Shown one piece after another: positions 9,901-17,780 of a DNA stretch of 64,000 nucleotides. The DNA lies in contig CBDDLH010000016.1 in assembly GCA_965230565.1 (NCBI GenBank), positions 2,046,001-2,110,000 on the forward strand. The letters are read 5' to 3'. The position numbers were made by a program, and so were the translations under genes. Source of the DNA: BCD1 sp965230565 (GTDB lineage Bacteria > Bacteroidota > Bacteroidia > Chitinophagales > Saprospiraceae). How positions within the stretch are numbered: position 1 is the first letter of the stretch; every line of letters starts with the position of its first letter. Under the pieces are notes generated by a model that was not told the DNA's origin, did not search any database, and was given only the letters and a program-made list of their open reading frames with translations.

Positions 9901-10864
9901 GAGCGGTTATACCTTTTCCTTTTCCGTCACTGGACCCGCCAAGACTGCGAATAACTGCATAAATTTTATCCCCATCCCGTTCTGCATCTTCCAGTCGTTT
10001 GAGCACGAAGACCGCACCACCTTCTCCCATTACAAAACCATCGGCACCTTCAGCATAAGGCCGCGTTCCCGTAGCAGACAGTGCTCCGATCTTACAGAAT
10101 TTCACGAAAGTGGACGGGCTCATATTCGCATCAATACCCCCCGTAACCACCAGGTCAAAATCATACTCTTCCAGCCCTTCGATGGCAGCTGAAATACCTG
10201 CCATAGCCGAAGCACATGCTGCATCGGCGATATAGTTTGGTCCATGAAAGTTGAATAAAGCAGCAATACGGCCGGCAACAATATTAGATAATTCACCCGG
10301 CATGGTATCTTCTGTGATGCCCGGATAGAATTTGTCGAGATTCTTATACATCTCCCCAAGAATGGATTTCCGGGTATCCACAGGCAAAGCAGCGAAACCG
10401 GCAGAATCGGTCAGCATTTCAGCATATTCGGGGAAGAAAATCCTGGCAGCTGAATAGAGGTGCTGGTCACCCCCCATGGCTACACCAAGAATAACCGCTG
10501 TACGGTCTCTGTCAAAATCCTTATCCTGATAACCGAAATCGAGCAAGGCTTCCCTGGCTGCTGTAATGGCCCACTTCTGGGTATAATCCATCTGATCGCT
10601 CACCTTGGGTGGAATAGGCATCCGCCATTTCATCGGGTCCCAGCCATCATCCTGGACCCAGCCACCTATTTTGGAATAGGTCTTGTCCGGAGCCTTCTTG
10701 TCAGCATCATAATATTTATGAACATCCCAACGGTCACCGGGAACCTCAGAGATGGAGTATTTACCTTGTTTAATATTGTTCCAGAATGTCGGCAGGTTGG
10801 GTGCATCAGGCATTACTGCCCCTATTCCGACTATAGCTACTGCTCTATGCGTTGCTTTCTTCAT
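6905..10864 (-). CDS. PUFA-synthase-like megasynthase, 5' part: KS1, AT, KS2 N-half (ends prematurely by frameshift)
   Basis: First part of the megasynthase. ATG at 10864 gives 'MKKATHRAVAIVGIG', the classic ketosynthase start; a GTG 21 codons upstream adds only non-homologous sequence. KS1 (about residues 5-470) has the active-site Cys217 in 'DAACASA' and the His motifs 'EGHGTST' and 'NIGHLKGAAG'. The acyltransferase (about 590-930) has Ser697 in 'GHSLGE' and the 'SHAFHT' motif. A linker and then KS2 follow, with Cys1256 in 'NSACASTT'. The frame stops at 6905 in the middle of KS2, and homology continues one base out of phase. KS-AT-KS before the ACP array differs from textbook PfaA (KS-AT-ACPs-KR). 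The stop codon of the acyl-CoA dehydrogenase is 103 bp upstream, so co-transcription is likely. The substrate loaded by the AT (malonyl by family) is inferred. Confidence 0.85.
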   Translation of the reverse strand: MKKATHRAVAIVGIGAVMPDAPNLPTFWNNIKQGKYSISEVPGDRWDVHKYYDADKKAPDKTYSKIGGWVQDDGWDPMKWRMPIPPKVSDQMDYTQKWAITAAREALLDFGYQDKDFDRDRTAVILGVAMGGDQHLYSAARIFFPEYAEMLTDSAGFAALPVDTRKSILGEMYKNLDKFYPGITEDTMPGELSNIVAGRIAALFNFHGPNYIADAACASAMAGISAAIEGLEEYDFDLVVTGGIDANMSPSTFVKFCKIGALSATGTRPYAEGADGFVMGEGGAVFVLKRLEDAERDGDKIYAVIRSLGGSSDGKGKGITAPNPIGQTIAVKRGWENAGLSPTTATLIEGHGTSTSVGDAVELQCLHDVFGEFNLPVGSIALGSVKSNIGHLKGAAGAAGIVKAAMALHEKVLPPSLNFHKPNPGVDFNTSPFKVNTELRSWDMKNGDPRRCGVSAFGFGGTNFHAVMEEYIPGKILSEEKTRISMAEPRPASQPPKEVKAPLRGAFVRGKESLNELVNELEAILTKVEGGWTPERQAPAVADLGASHRIAIDYNDASELADKLKRAIKGIKSGKPAVWKPLNAKGIFLGQGQAKKAAFTFTGQGSQYVNMLKELRATEPIVADTFKEADEVMIPLLGCPLSDYIFVDENDKEAVKEAAEKLKQTEITQPAVLTTDVALYRLMMAYGIEPDFVIGHSLGEYGALVASGAVTFKNALEAVSARGTQMAKVQVEDKGIMAAVFGSPDQISEIINKVDGYVEIANINSYGQSVIGGATEPVKEAMVLCKEQGLHVAQLPVSHAFHTAIVAPASGPLGEVLGTFGLKVPEVPIIANVTGDFYPADGDIEKKMIDILSRQVASPVQFVKGINKLYDSGARVFIEMGPKKALNGFVRDIMSEKDDVMNLFTNHPKVGDLVSFNHGLCGMYASGLGNGIEETMVKTPNVVPSRAEVSSTTAPVIAKTETPVPASPFVSTGSDKYEKLGRLFVDFMDKANAVYSGGGAVRPAQDIWITGAAVGLPGVDKVFQDSNVESLLSGKQLIGNIPAEFQQGMLDKNITRLVKTGKGGPRFETISEIEDVIKLAARKKDLDIVRDFGFPQSRKAAIDTVTELAIGAGLDALRDAGIPLVMHYKKTTTGSKLPDRWLLPESMKDDTGIIFASAFPGYNAYAKEMQDFYEFRALNEQLALLKHIRGSMSSQNGNAGLGAELDNRINALQQQIDEKPYNFNRRFLLRVLAMGHSQFAEYIGARGPNTQVNSACASTTMAVGIAKDWIEQGRCRRVIIIAGDDITSDDTISWFSSGFLAVGAAATDEKVEEAASTIR
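6919..6919 (-). other. +1 frameshift site within ketosynthase 2
   Basis: Read on the minus strand, ...gaa gct gca must drop one T (position 6919) before cta cca ttc gat aaa cgt to give the conserved KS segment EEAA-LPFDKRR-HGM. Without the shift the frame ends seven codons later at 6905-6907. The exact slip point could lie anywhere between 6905 and about 7023, but protein conservation places it at 6919. There is no homopolymer or obvious slippery heptamer here. An assembly or sequencing indel, a real mutation and programmed +1 frameshifting all remain possible. Confidence 0.75.
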
Positions 10865-10967
10865 GGTAAGAGATTGTTGATGGTCGATTGTCAATTGATG
10901 AATAAGGGACTTGACGCTCCCTGACACCTGTTGAGGGGAACAAAGAGCGCCAAGCCACTTTTAATGA

Positions 10968-12644
10968 TCAGGCAACTGCTTCTTCTGCCTTTCTTTCGTA
11001 GAGGACATCACAAACGATATCCATATCACTCAAAAGCCCCGTTTGTGTCTGATAGATCTCCGTCAGGTTCAGCTGGTTTTCAAACTGGCGGATTTCTTCT
11101 GGTGAGAGCGTATCTGCTCCCAGTATCCATTTCAATCCATCCTGTCCAACTTTCATGACTGCCTCTCTGGCGTAGATGCGGCTCAAAACGGCGAGTGTTT
11201 CTGCATCAAAGCGGGCATCGGCTTTTTCGTGAAGCGTACCTTCAGCAGCTCTGGCTGCACGGCGGGCCATGGAGGCTGCGCATTCCGCCCAGGCAACGAG
11301 TTCCCCGATTCTCAATAAGATATGTTGATTTCTGGTAAGTCTTCTGACTCTTGCTCTCTCGAGCAATTCTGCAAGGGTGTGTAAACCAATGGCAGCGATT
11401 CCGGCCCCTACGTTCGGATTTTTGGCATGGAGCTGCTCCATTTCCACCGCTTTTTCATGGTAATACTGTCCTCTTGATTTAAGGTGTAACTGCCAGCGGT
11501 CACGACTGATGGTCATCTCCATGATCTCGGAAGTCCCTTCATAAATGGTAGTGATACGGACATCACGTTTGTGTTTTTCCACCATATATTCTTTGGTGTA
11601 TCCGTAACCACCAAGCGCCTGTATACTGGCATCAGCAGCCATATTACCTGCTTCAGTGGCCATGTATTTGGCAATGGCACCTTCTGTATTCAGGTTGCCT
11701 TCTTTATTATCAATACGCTCTGCTGTTTCCTCCACATAGGAACGAGCAGCTTCCAATCTCGCAACATGAGGTACGATAAGTTTATGCGTATACCCTTGTT
11801 TTTCTGACAATGGTGTGCCTCTTTGAATTCTTTCCGTAGAATATGGAATGGCCTTTTCAAGCGCACCCCAACCGCCGCCGAGTCCAAAGGCAGCCACCAT
11901 CAATCTGGTGTAACCAAATACGAGTTGAGCCTGGAAAAGACCTTTTCCTTCGCCCTCCCCTATCAGGTTCTCAACAGGGACAAATACATCTTCCAGCGCC
12001 AGGGCTGCCGTATTACTGGTACGGATACCATGTTTGTCTTCAGGTTTTCCGTAGGAGAATCCTTCAGCACCTTTTTCAAGCACGAACCAGGTCGGTCCTC
12101 CGGGTGCTTTGGCCAGGATGGTGTACAGGTCTGCATAACCACCATTACTGATCCACTGTTTATTACCATTGAGTTTATAACCGATGATTTTTCCGTCTTC
12201 CTCAACAGGTGTTGCTGTTGTACGTAAGGACCCAAGGTCAGAACCTGCATCCGGTTCAGTAGCTCCATAAGCCATGAGTAACCCTTCCACTGCCACTCTG
12301 GTCAGCCATTTCTTCTTTTGTTCTTCTGTTGCGCCAAAAACGATTGGGTCTGCTCCGAGGAAGGTAGCGAAAATCCCTGTGGCCACACCTAAATCAATGC
12401 TGGCCATGGTTTCACAAACGCGGTAGGAATCCCATGCGCCACCACCCATGCCTTCATATTCTTCCGGAATGAAGATGAGGTGGAGGCCGAGGCCATCGCC
12501 ACACATTTGTCTGATTTCTTCGATTGGAAATTCATCATTATGGTCCAGTTCGAGTAATCTGGATACCGGGAAGCTTTCTGATGCAAAATCTCGGATCGCC
12601 TCAACGATCATATCGAGTTCACTTTTGTCAATTCCTGTTGTCAT
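10968..12644 (-). CDS. acyl-CoA dehydrogenase family protein with C-terminal extension
   Basis: An FAD-dependent acyl-CoA (or acyl-ACP) dehydrogenase of 558 residues from the ATG at 12644; a TTG 14 codons upstream is less likely. The middle domain is recognisable from 'AYGATEPDAGSDLGSL' and 'GNKQWISNGG'. The C-terminal helical domain carries 'GGYGYTKEY' and 'IYEGTSEIMEMTI', where the Glu of YEGT is the catalytic base in the medium-chain family. About 150 residues follow this motif, as in the long (very-long-chain-like) bacterial subfamily rather than the 380-residue forms. It is the first gene of the megasynthase operon. It probably introduces an alpha-beta double bond into the substrate or product of the synthase, or supplies an unsaturated starter; this role is inferred from position only. 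Confidence 0.85.
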   Translation of the reverse strand: MTTGIDKSELDMIVEAIRDFASESFPVSRLLELDHNDEFPIEEIRQMCGDGLGLHLIFIPEEYEGMGGGAWDSYRVCETMASIDLGVATGIFATFLGADPIVFGATEEQKKKWLTRVAVEGLLMAYGATEPDAGSDLGSLRTTATPVEEDGKIIGYKLNGNKQWISNGGYADLYTILAKAPGGPTWFVLEKGAEGFSYGKPEDKHGIRTSNTAALALEDVFVPVENLIGEGEGKGLFQAQLVFGYTRLMVAAFGLGGGWGALEKAIPYSTERIQRGTPLSEKQGYTHKLIVPHVARLEAARSYVEETAERIDNKEGNLNTEGAIAKYMATEAGNMAADASIQALGGYGYTKEYMVEKHKRDVRITTIYEGTSEIMEMTISRDRWQLHLKSRGQYYHEKAVEMEQLHAKNPNVGAGIAAIGLHTLAELLERARVRRLTRNQHILLRIGELVAWAECAASMARRAARAAEGTLHEKADARFDAETLAVLSRIYAREAVMKVGQDGLKWILGADTLSPEEIRQFENQLNLTEIYQTQTGLLSDMDIVCDVLYERKAEEAVA

Positions 12645-13181
12645 CTTTTTATCAATTGATGTTAAAAAAGAATTCTGTCGGGACAACAGGTGTTCAATTT
12701 TTTGGAAGGGAGCAATGAGAGAGAAAGACTCCCTTCAAGGTGTTTTTAGTGCTAGTAAAAATAAGAAAAAGCGGTAAGGGGGCAAATTATGGGCGTTTTT
12801 AGAAAATTGGGGAAATCACTTATAACAACAAAAACACACAAATCTAACCTACTGATTTTCAATACTTAAAATCCACAAAAACTCCGAAACATACCGATTT
12901 TCAATTGATAAAAATCATGGTTTTGCCCGACAAAGGTCACCAAAATGAGGCCGATCCAAAATGTCTTTTCAATTTCTCAATCACTCTAAAAACCTCTTCA
13001 ATTTCTTAATTGCCTTATTTATGGATCAATTCATTGGTACAAAACCCCGTCCAAGTCATTATTAAATGGAATATCTAAAAACAATTTGCTCTCCTCGCAC
13101 TGCAACAAAACATTTCTCAACATTAGGTTTGTATATCAAAATTTATAACTTTATAACATATAAATTAAAAAATTAAATCCA
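12645..13181. promoter_or_regulatory. divergent intergenic region with direct repeats and TCAATTGAT motifs
   Basis: About 540 bp without a gene lie between the acyl-CoA dehydrogenase (leftward) and the 13182 gene (rightward). Two imperfect direct repeats of about 22 bp, starting 'cygattttcaat' and ending 'ataaaatc' or similar, lie at 12852-12873 and 12894-12916, 42 bp apart, or about four helical turns. A perfect 10-bp palindrome ATCAATTGAT sits at 12651-12660 just upstream of the dehydrogenase start. The core TCAATTGAT recurs at 12901-12909 and again at 10891-10899 before the megasynthase start. TAGATTTG on the minus strand (12846-12839) fits TAnnTTTG. TAGGTTTG at 13124-13131 does so for the rightward gene. 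In neither case is a TTG at ideal spacing visible. Confidence 0.35.
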
Positions 13182-14669
13182 ATGGACGACTTCAAACTCC
13201 CAATAAGTAAAGAAAAATTAGATGGCTTTGCTGAAAAAGCTAAAAAAGCTTCGGAAAAAATCAATGAATACGTCAAAACCCTGGACGAGGTAACCGATGT
13301 AAATACCATCAAGAACTTATTAAAAGTATCCAAAGCACTAAATGCTGTCTCCTATGGCCTGGCTGCCGTTGGTGTGGTTTTCGGTATCATTTCCTTTTTA
13401 AGTAATGAAAAAAGCGACACAGAATTAATTCTGGATGCTATTGATAAAGTCAGCGCCAAAATCGATCAGCTTGAAAACGCCATGCTGGATCAGTTTAAAA
13501 AACTGGAAGGAATTATAAGAGAACAGGCTGCATTGACTCAACTTCAACAGCATTTAAATTCATTAAACACCTTACAGGATGATATTGAGATTTATTACAA
13601 AAGTATAGAAAAGGATGATGAGACTCTCCAGGAGCAGGCCAAAAAGGATCTCCTTGAATATGATATAAAAACAATACGGGAAGCGGCAAAAGCTATAGAA
13701 AACCAGGCTACCGGGAAGAATTTAGCCACTAACCTTTTCGATGCCATTTATATTACTTCCTATGGTAATCTTAAAACCATCAACCAACTGGGTGCCTTCC
13801 TGAAATTAAGGGTTTCATTTGCTATGACAGCCGAAGTTTTAATAAAAACACTTAAAGAAGATGACATAAGTGATGAAACACTTGAAGCCATAAACAAAGA
13901 TGCTGATGAATTCTATCACAGTAAAATGGAAAATGTATACAATGCCTGGGAAAGGAATGTGAACCGTTGTCTTGATGATTATATGTCCAACCTAAAAAGA
14001 AAGGTCAACGCAGAATGGAAAAAACCTGCTGTATTAATTTCTCCAAATTATGCCGATTTGTGTGAAGGACTTGTAAAAATGCTAAAAGAGCATTGGTTCT
14101 GGCGCGACTGGGCGGTGGTGATTTATGACGGTGTTGGTGGCTGGGATCATCATGCTATGGTAGGTGGAAGTTTCTGGTGGATAGATGAAAGAAAAACCTT
14201 CTATAAAAATATAATTATCCATTCGATTGATTCTACCAATGAGGCGAGGGGAAAGGATATCGATACGATCGTTCATGCAAAAAGCAACCCTTTAATGGAA
14301 ATATTATACAAGAATTATCAAGAAGAACACATCGAAAATGGGCAGCCTGGTAAATATACGGATACATTATATGATGATAATAAACCTAATTATGGACAGG
14401 AGGTAACCAAAGAAGGGATTATTTCCTGGGGAGAAAATTTGTTGACCCCCATTGAACTTTTCAATTTGTTAAGGGATCCGGATGATAAAATTAATTTCTC
14501 ATTGGCTTATGGATGTTTAGTGGCTCCGGGAACCAGAATAGCCAGTAAAGCTTCCAATCCAGACAGGTTACTTCATAAAGAAGGGAACGATACCACTTTA
14601 AGAAATAAATTCCATACCAATAGCCGTCATGACCATGCGTTAAAATACAATTTCATTATTCATTGGTGA
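13182..14669 (+). CDS. unidentified 495-aa protein with helical, pore-former-like N-terminal half
   Basis: I do not recognise this family with certainty. There is no signal peptide or lipobox. The N-terminal ~250 residues are predicted almost entirely helical. They begin with Lys-rich amphipathic helices (1-50), then one hydrophobic stretch (about 52-73, Gly/Ala/Val/Phe-rich), then long heptad-like helices ('DAIDKVSAKIDQLENAML' region). A single hydrophobic hairpin-like segment within a long helical bundle recalls alpha-helical pore-forming toxins and related animal and bacterial proteins. The C-terminal half (about 280-495) is rich in Trp/Tyr/His, including 'WFWRDWAVVIYDGVGGWDHH', and looks like a globular beta domain. 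It stands alone, convergent with the 14893 gene, in an AT-rich setting. Toxin or membrane-remodelling activity is only a structural guess. Confidence 0.45.
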   Translation: MDDFKLPISKEKLDGFAEKAKKASEKINEYVKTLDEVTDVNTIKNLLKVSKALNAVSYGLAAVGVVFGIISFLSNEKSDTELILDAIDKVSAKIDQLENAMLDQFKKLEGIIREQAALTQLQQHLNSLNTLQDDIEIYYKSIEKDDETLQEQAKKDLLEYDIKTIREAAKAIENQATGKNLATNLFDAIYITSYGNLKTINQLGAFLKLRVSFAMTAEVLIKTLKEDDISDETLEAINKDADEFYHSKMENVYNAWERNVNRCLDDYMSNLKRKVNAEWKKPAVLISPNYADLCEGLVKMLKEHWFWRDWAVVIYDGVGGWDHHAMVGGSFWWIDERKTFYKNIIIHSIDSTNEARGKDIDTIVHAKSNPLMEILYKNYQEEHIENGQPGKYTDTLYDDNKPNYGQEVTKEGIISWGENLLTPIELFNLLRDPDDKINFSLAYGCLVAPGTRIASKASNPDRLLHKEGNDTTLRNKFHTNSRHDHALKYNFIIHW

Positions 14670-14771
14670 TCCCTCCGGAATTTATTAGGGGTAGTTTATA
14701 CTTTGCCTGGTATCCTTGTTTTTAAAAACCAGCGCACCAGGGTTAATAAATCCTATATTGATTTCTTTATT

Positions 14772-14821
14772 AATAAACGAACGGCCCACTCTCAAAAATG
14801 AAAATGAACCGTTCGTTTATT
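14772..14821. terminator. inverted repeat between convergent genes, terminator candidate
   Basis: A perfect 13-bp inverted repeat (AATAAACGAACGG at 14772-14784 and its complement at 14809-14821) with a 24-nt loop is followed by a T-rich run. It lies between convergent genes ending at 14669 and 14893, so it would serve either direction. To its right, 14857-14890 is a degenerate direct repeat of the heptamer ACTGAGG (about four copies) abutting the next stop codon. Confidence 0.5.
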
Positions 14822-14892
14822 TTAAATTTAAACAGCCTCCATTCATTAATTCTGGTACTGAGGACTGAGGACTGATTACTGAGGACTGAGAA

Positions 14893-16602
14893 CTACTCCA
14901 ATTTCTTCGCCTCATAATCCCCGCCCTGGTGTAATGTCAGGCTCACAATCTTTCCATTGTCCCCCTTATTAAAAGTGATCTGGGCGTCGACAATTTTACT
15001 GTAAAAACGGGTTACGGAAGCCGGGAAAATCTCACTTTTTTGCTGTCCGGTAGGCAGAATATACATTTTGTCTCCTTCCCTGGAAATTTCAAGGATAAAA
15101 CCTGGTTGCAATTCGTATTTCCCCACATAGGTGTCCATCACTTTTTCCGGCAGAGTAATGGTTTGTCTCAATTCAGATTCATCGAGTCCCATTTTTTTGA
15201 GCATGGAAATTCCATTTTCATTATTCGGATTGAGCTCTATGGACTTTTTATAATGCTTGATAGCTGGGCCGTTTTGTCCATTTTCCATGTAAGCCTCCCC
15301 AAGACTGTCATAAGTATTTGAGGAGTTTGGGAATAATTCTACGTTGAGTTTAAATACTTCAATAGCCGTTTCATAATCTTTCTCATTCATGTAAACGTAA
15401 CCCAATGAATTGATACCCATCTCATCTAATTCATATTTATCACTCTCTGCCTCGATCATTTTTTTGAAATCATTGATGGCTGTTTCTGTGTCACTTTCTT
15501 TCAGCATTTTCGCCAGCTGACCAGAAAGAGGAATTTTAGGCAGGTCAAATTTTTCTCCATTAAGAATATTGGCGATAGCTGTATTGATTCCGCCCATGGC
15601 CAGAGCATCCCCTTTATTTGTCAAAATTATGTGGCAATTATTATTACTCAAATCTCTACGGATAAATGTCCGGTAACCGTTCATACCTCCTGAATGTTGG
15701 ACAATTTTTCCGTCATCCGTCTGCTGAATTCCCCAGCCAAAACCGTAATCCGTCAAATCGCCATTGTTGAGTTTTGCAGAAGTGTATGCTTCTTTGAGCG
15801 TTTCTTTGGAAACGAGTTTTTCTGTGTAGAGAGCCTGATCCCACTTATGGAGATCATCGAGCACGGAGTACATTCCTCCTGCTCCTGAAGTAAGGATTTC
15901 ATAATCATCATACCCACTGACATGATGATGTCCTTTGGCACGATTTTTTACCTCCGGTTTTGATTCATCATACACCAGCGTGCTTTTCATCTTTAGCGGA
16001 TCAAAGATGTTTTTCTTCATAAACTTGTGGAATGGCATTCCTGATGCTTTTTCAACAATCATGGCCAGCATTACATATCCGCCATTACTGTAGGAATATC
16101 TTTCACCCGGTTCAAAGTCCAGCTTTTCCTGTTTTACCAGCAGGTCTTTTACATCAGCATTTGTCAGGTCTACCCTGTATGCACCAAGGCGATAATGGTC
16201 AGGAACCCCTGAAGTGTGAGTCATGAGATGACGTACGGTAACACCTTCCGCATAATCCGGGAACTCGGGAAAAAATTTGGAAAGCTTATCGTCGTAAGAA
16301 AGTTTTCCTTTTTCTTTAAGGATCATTACGGCCATCGTAGTAAATTGCTTAGAGACAGAGGCTAGATAAAAGGAAGATTCCGGTGTCAATTTTTCCCCTG
16401 CTTCGATATCGGCATATCCGAAAGCTTTACGGTAAATTACTTTTCCATTTTCCGAGACCAGCACCGTACCATTGAACAGGTTATTGTCTGAACAATGAGT
16501 AAATAACTGGTCTAACTGGTCGGCTTTTGTAGAAGTGGATTGAGAGAAAATCGGGGCAACGAACAGCATCATTGCCAAAGTCAAGGTGATCAATTTTTTC
16601 AT
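14893..16602 (-). CDS. secreted beta-lactamase-family serine hydrolase with TPR repeats
   Basis: A 569-residue exported protein. A Sec signal peptide (about 1-20, ending IFSQS) is followed by a class C beta-lactamase/D-alanyl-D-alanine carboxypeptidase-like domain. Its catalytic motifs are SxxK (S82-V-S-K85), YSN (Y171-S172-N173) and HSG (H303-S304-G305). Residues of about 365-470 form TPR-type helical repeats ('GYVYMNEKDYETAIEVF', 'LGEAYMENGQNGPAIKHY'). The last ~90 residues form a small beta domain of the kind often appended to these hydrolases. Such Bacteroidota proteins act as periplasmic or surface esterases/peptidases rather than antibiotic resistance enzymes, and the substrate is unknown. 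It is a lone gene with 239 bp upstream holding low-complexity repeats. Confidence 0.88.
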   Translation of the reverse strand: MKKLITLTLAMMLFVAPIFSQSTSTKADQLDQLFTHCSDNNLFNGTVLVSENGKVIYRKAFGYADIEAGEKLTPESSFYLASVSKQFTTMAVMILKEKGKLSYDDKLSKFFPEFPDYAEGVTVRHLMTHTSGVPDHYRLGAYRVDLTNADVKDLLVKQEKLDFEPGERYSYSNGGYVMLAMIVEKASGMPFHKFMKKNIFDPLKMKSTLVYDESKPEVKNRAKGHHHVSGYDDYEILTSGAGGMYSVLDDLHKWDQALYTEKLVSKETLKEAYTSAKLNNGDLTDYGFGWGIQQTDDGKIVQHSGGMNGYRTFIRRDLSNNNCHIILTNKGDALAMGGINTAIANILNGEKFDLPKIPLSGQLAKMLKESDTETAINDFKKMIEAESDKYELDEMGINSLGYVYMNEKDYETAIEVFKLNVELFPNSSNTYDSLGEAYMENGQNGPAIKHYKKSIELNPNNENGISMLKKMGLDESELRQTITLPEKVMDTYVGKYELQPGFILEISREGDKMYILPTGQQKSEIFPASVTRFYSKIVDAQITFNKGDNGKIVSLTLHQGGDYEAKKLE

Positions 16603-16841
16603 GCTAAGATTTTTTTTAGGATGATGGTTTGAAGAATGATTTTGGTGGGGGCATTCATTATTTTAGGACAAAATACGAAAAAAAGGGAATCTGGTTGCTG
16701 GTTCTGGTTGCTGGTTGCTGAAGGGAACAGGGGAATAAGGTATTGAAGGGATTAACCACGGAGGACACGGAGTAGGCACAGAGGTCTCTGAGTTGTGGTT
16801 ATCTTGAGTTTACTCTATTTTTTTGGATGGATAATACTTTC
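16603..16841. repeat. intergenic low-complexity repeats and a stray CACGGAG/CACAGAGG repeat
   Basis: No gene is seen. At about 16690-16720 the heptamer CTGGTTG (with variants) is iterated four to five times. At 16752-16788 there is a copy of the ACCACGGAGGACACGGAG...CACAGAGG repeat type. This type is seen in many bacterial genomes around GxxExxY genes, one of which lies 2 kb downstream at 18700. Confidence 0.5.
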
Positions 16842-17579
16842 TTATCTTCCATTAATGGGTTGCATAAACAATTTAACCTCAAAAACCTCTTCACCTTCAT
16901 GAATACTTTTCTCCGCAACAGGTACATTATCGGCATTGCCATTGGCTTTGAATATGGGGTCATCATCAAAGGTAAATTCGCTGGCATAAATCCTGTATCC
17001 TTCTTTCTCGAGGGTGAAATGGATATGGGCAGGAACTGGCTGGCCATCATCGTCCAGGTATATTCCGGGTAGTATGGTTTCGACGGAAAATTCCCCATTA
17101 GCATCTGTTTTCAGGTAAGCAAAGATTCTTGGATTCCATAAAGATTTTTCCTTGAAATAGTCTCCGTCATTATCGGTGTGTACCAATTCCACCAGAACAT
17201 TTGGAACTGGTTGTACAGTATTTTCATCCAATATCTGCCCTTTTACGGTTATAGGCATTCCAGGCTCTTCCTCTCGAATCATTACAGCGCGGTTTGTATC
17301 ACAAAAGTCCCGGATAAGTTTACGGGTCTCCGGCCTCAGTTCATAATTTGCTATCAATGGATTCATCTTATTATCCGAAACGATCCTCATTGGATTTCCC
17401 AAACCTTTGTCAAAGGCGAGGTTCAATTTTGAAATAGCAGAATCATACTCCGTTATAGCCACCAATTCTTCCGCAATTTGATATAGTTGTTCTCCTGCAG
17501 ATAACCGTTTCTTTTCTGTTTCGGTCTGACAAGAAAAAAAGGCCAGTAGAAGGTAAATTTTTACGAATGGGAATTTCAT
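16842..17579 (-). CDS. intradiol ring-cleavage dioxygenase-like lipoprotein
   Basis: A 245-residue putative SPII lipoprotein ('LLAFFSCQTE', Cys about 17). An N-terminal ~90-residue helical part is followed by a beta-sandwich of the intradiol dioxygenase/transthyretin-like fold: 'VKGQILDENTVQPVPNVLVELVHTDNDGDYF', then 'TDANGEFSVETILPGIY' and 'PAHIHF'. The Tyr, Tyr, His, His set that binds Fe(III) in protocatechuate 3,4-dioxygenases can be matched (GDYF, PGIY, HIH), so catalytic competence is possible. No aromatic-degradation genes surround it. Bacteroidota carry many such extracellular homologues of unproven substrate, possibly quinols or phenolic debris. A second, distinct homologue lies at 22134. 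Confidence 0.75.
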   Translation of the reverse strand: MKFPFVKIYLLLAFFSCQTETEKKRLSAGEQLYQIAEELVAITEYDSAISKLNLAFDKGLGNPMRIVSDNKMNPLIANYELRPETRKLIRDFCDTNRAVMIREEEPGMPITVKGQILDENTVQPVPNVLVELVHTDNDGDYFKEKSLWNPRIFAYLKTDANGEFSVETILPGIYLDDDGQPVPAHIHFTLEKEGYRIYASEFTFDDDPIFKANGNADNVPVAEKSIHEGEEVFEVKLFMQPINGR

Positions 17580-17672
17580 TTACTCAGGCTTGAAAATTTC
17601 ACTAAAGATAAGTAATGGAACCATTCCGCAAAACCACCTTCCAAACAATAGCTTATCTTTTACATTAATTTT

Positions 17673-17758
17673 CAAACGTTTACAAACGACTAAAAACGGT
17701 TAAAAACGGCAGTACCCGGCTAACATACGACTAATCGGACAAGCTTCCTTTATTTTTG
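17673..17758 (+). promoter_or_regulatory. four 10-bp AAACG repeats upstream of a TAnnTTTG box
   Basis: Four consecutive decamers of the form (C/A)AAACGnnTA lie head to tail at 17673-17682, 17683-17692, 17693-17702 and 17703-17712. They are followed by TATTTTTG (17751-17758), a match to the Bacteroidota -7 element, 22 bp before the ATG at 17781. No TTG lies at the expected -33 spacing. The exact 10-bp phasing would place the repeats on one helix face about 40-80 bp upstream of the box, suggesting an activator-binding array for the 17781 gene or the divergent 17579 gene. Confidence 0.4.
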
Positions 17759-17780
17759 GGAGGAACCAAAAAATCGAATC

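Noticed and set aside
14893..16602. Antibiotic-resistance beta-lactamase
   Set aside because: The SxxK/YSN/HSG motifs are shared with general serine hydrolases; the TPR repeats and extra C-terminal domain point to an esterase/peptidase-type protein.
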